Shown here: in pieces, positions 62,927 to 64,000 of the stretch
Layout of the letters: every line of letters starts with the position of its first letter
Position numbering within the stretch: the first letter of the stretch is position 1
NCBI GenBank assembly: GCA_020636155.1
Contig: JACJYM010000003.1
Span: 248,001 to 312,000 of the forward strand
Direction: 5' to 3'
DNA: 64,000 bases
DNA from: Lewinellaceae bacterium
Lineage (GTDB): Bacteria; Bacteroidota; Bacteroidia; Chitinophagales; Saprospiraceae
Notes under the pieces: generated by a model
Seen by the model: the letters and a program-made list of their open reading frames with translations, nothing else
What the model was told of the DNA's origin: nothing
The model's database searches: none
Translations under genes and position numbers: made by a program

Positions 62927-63478
62927 ATGGGTTTTGTTATATTTTTAGTGATTGTTGCACTTCTTTTATTCTACGGAGTGGGATTATACAATGGACTCGT
63001 ACGAAAAAGAAACGCAGTGGAAGAAGGGTGGAGTGGCATCGATGTCCAACTGAAAAAACGGTATGATTTGATTCCTAATTTGATAGAAACCGTGAAAGGC
63101 TATGCTTCTCACGAAAAAGAGACCTTAGACAATGTCATTAAGGCTCGGAATCAGGCTCAAAGTGCCACAGGTATCGACCAACAAATGGCGGCAGAAAATC
63201 AACTTTCTGGTACTTTGTCAAGGTTATTTGCTCTTGCAGAATCATATCCAGATTTAAAAGCGAATGCCAGTTTTCTTCAACTTCAAGATCAACTTGCTCA
63301 GATAGAAGGTGACATTGAGAAGGCCAGAAGATATTATAATGGTACCGTAAGAGAAAACAACAATGCTGTGGAGACTTTCCCAGGGAGTGTCGTTGCCAAT
63401 ATGTTTGGCTTCCATATTTCAGAGTACTTCGAAATAGAATTGGAAGATGAAAGAAAAAATCCAAAAGTTCAATTTTAA
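62927..63478 (+). CDS. lemA: LemA family protein
   Basis: A 183-residue protein with one N-terminal membrane helix (3-22) followed by the LemA helical bundle (about 25-180). Family signatures: Y-N-x-L-V-R-x-R-N near residue 21, W-S-G-I-D-V-Q-L-K-K-R, and Y-P-D-L-K-A-N near 105. Its TAA overlaps the next ATG (TAATG), so it is coupled to the DUF2207 gene, the usual arrangement. Role unknown, perhaps membrane or protein quality control. Confidence 0.95.
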   Translation: MGFVIFLVIVALLLFYGVGLYNGLVRKRNAVEEGWSGIDVQLKKRYDLIPNLIETVKGYASHEKETLDNVIKARNQAQSATGIDQQMAAENQLSGTLSRLFALAESYPDLKANASFLQLQDQLAQIEGDIEKARRYYNGTVRENNNAVETFPGSVVANMFGFHISEYFEIELEDERKNPKVQF

Positions 63479-64000
63479 TGCGGACTAAGATTTTAAATCT
63501 TATATTTCTTTTAGGTTTCCCTTTTTTGCTGATTGGTCAAAAGGAGAGGATATACAACTTTGATGTGACCTTGGATATCGATACCAGCAGTGTATTGACA
63601 GTGACAGAAAATATCAAAGTTTATGTCAATCGAGAGAATATACAAAGAGGAATTTATAGGGCATTACCCTTATTCCGAAAGGATAAGAATAACAATAATA
63701 TTCCCATTGCCTATGAAGTGATATCTGTAACCCGAGATGGTAGGAGAGAGGCATTTCATACGCAGGAGACCCGCGATAAATTTAAGATTTATGTTGGGTC
63801 AGAATCGGTGTTGTTAGATCCTGGCCAGTACCAATATTCTCTGACTTACAAAACCTATGGACAGATAGGATATTTTGAGAAGTATGACGAAATCTATTGG
63901 AATGTTACTGGTACCGAATGGGAATTTCCGATTGACGAAGCGAGTGCAGAGGTCATTCTTCCTAGTGGTGCAGAGGTGTTGCAAAATGCTTGCTACACAG
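63478..64000 (+). CDS. DUF2207 membrane protein, 3' end outside the window
   Basis: About 174 visible residues and still open at the window edge. The signal peptide (L-I-F-L-L-G-F-P-F-L-L-I-G-Q) is followed by the DUF2207 N-terminal domain (V-T-L-D-I-D-T-S-S-V-L-T-V-T-E-N, then R-G-I-Y-R-A-L-P near residue 60, then W-N-V-T-G-T-E-W near 145). The later membrane and glycine-rich tail are beyond the end. It overlaps lemA by one base. Confidence 0.92.
   Translation, partial: MRTKILNLIFLLGFPFLLIGQKERIYNFDVTLDIDTSSVLTVTENIKVYVNRENIQRGIYRALPLFRKDKNNNNIPIAYEVISVTRDGRREAFHTQETRDKFKIYVGSESVLLDPGQYQYSLTYKTYGQIGYFEKYDEIYWNVTGTEWEFPIDEASAEVILPSGAEVLQNACYT

Noticed and set aside
1..64000. tRNA/rRNA genes, CRISPR arrays, intact insertion sequences, riboswitches
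   Set aside because: Intergenic regions were read on both strands; no cloverleaf with a CCA-type end, no regularly spaced repeats, no transposase frame and no recognised aptamer core were seen. Very divergent cases could be missed by eye.

Overview
The window looks like a chromosomal segment of a Bacteroidota bacterium, most likely Saprospiraceae-like (class inferred, not proven). The DNA is AT-rich. Two secreted proteins end in type IX secretion (T9SS, Por) sorting domains. Several genes are preceded by the Bacteroidota -7 element TAnnTTTG. S16 carries the long C-terminal extension seen in the phylum, and the F1 beta/epsilon genes stand apart from the rest of the ATP synthase. I found no tRNA, rRNA, CRISPR array or intact insertion sequence.

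Layout. 1-9 kb: the 3' part of a thioester alpha-2-macroglobulin, then an inorganic-ion transport block (Pit-PhoU, Na/Pi-PhoU and a CHR-family transporter) and a degenerate Nudix-like protein. 9-16.6 kb: a VOC protein, a nucleosidase-like protein, two lipoproteins, PhnA, and a large secreted PAP2/vanadium-haloperoxidase-like enzyme with five MopE-type acidic repeats and a T9SS tail. 16.6-18.6 kb: an island-like stretch with a Fic gene and a GC-rich patch between two 79-bp direct repeats that can fold as hairpins. 18.6-27 kb: TlpA-like protein, unusual signal peptidase I, SNF2 helicase, atpDC, lpdA, arsC. 27-32 kb: a T9SS protein with a degenerate metallopeptidase domain, a MITE-like element, and a cluster of orphan genes including one broken by a one-base frameshift. 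32-49 kb: mostly housekeeping (psd-cdsA, CPBP protease, pdxJ, lipB-thioesterase, DUF4403, rpsP, rimO) with membrane proteins and a VWA protein. 49-54 kb: lipoprotein, zinc amidase, DUF5606, GT2, papain-like protease. 54.3-58.2 kb: a compact DpnII-like restriction-modification operon whose nuclease slot holds a PLD-type enzyme with a DpnI_C-like winged helix, plus DpnD/PcfM, RhuM and an N-terminally truncated DpnA. 58-64 kb: small lipoproteins, a di-haem protein, the KtrAB potassium system and LemA/DUF2207.

How genes work together. The Pit and Na/Pi carriers both have PhoU-like tails, suggesting self-contained control of phosphate import. psd and cdsA form a phospholipid synthesis pair. KtrA/KtrB form one K+ uptake system. 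In the R-M operon, dam, nuclease and dpnD are translationally coupled (TAATG and ATGA overlaps). The most noteworthy regions are the PLD/Dam/DpnD/RhuM operon (54.3-58.2 kb), the hairpin-repeat-flanked Fic cassette (16.8-18.5 kb), the orphan cluster at 29.4-31.9 kb, and a 64-bp dispersed repeat found at 40.4 and 53.1 kb. All functional calls come from reading motifs by eye; no database search was run.
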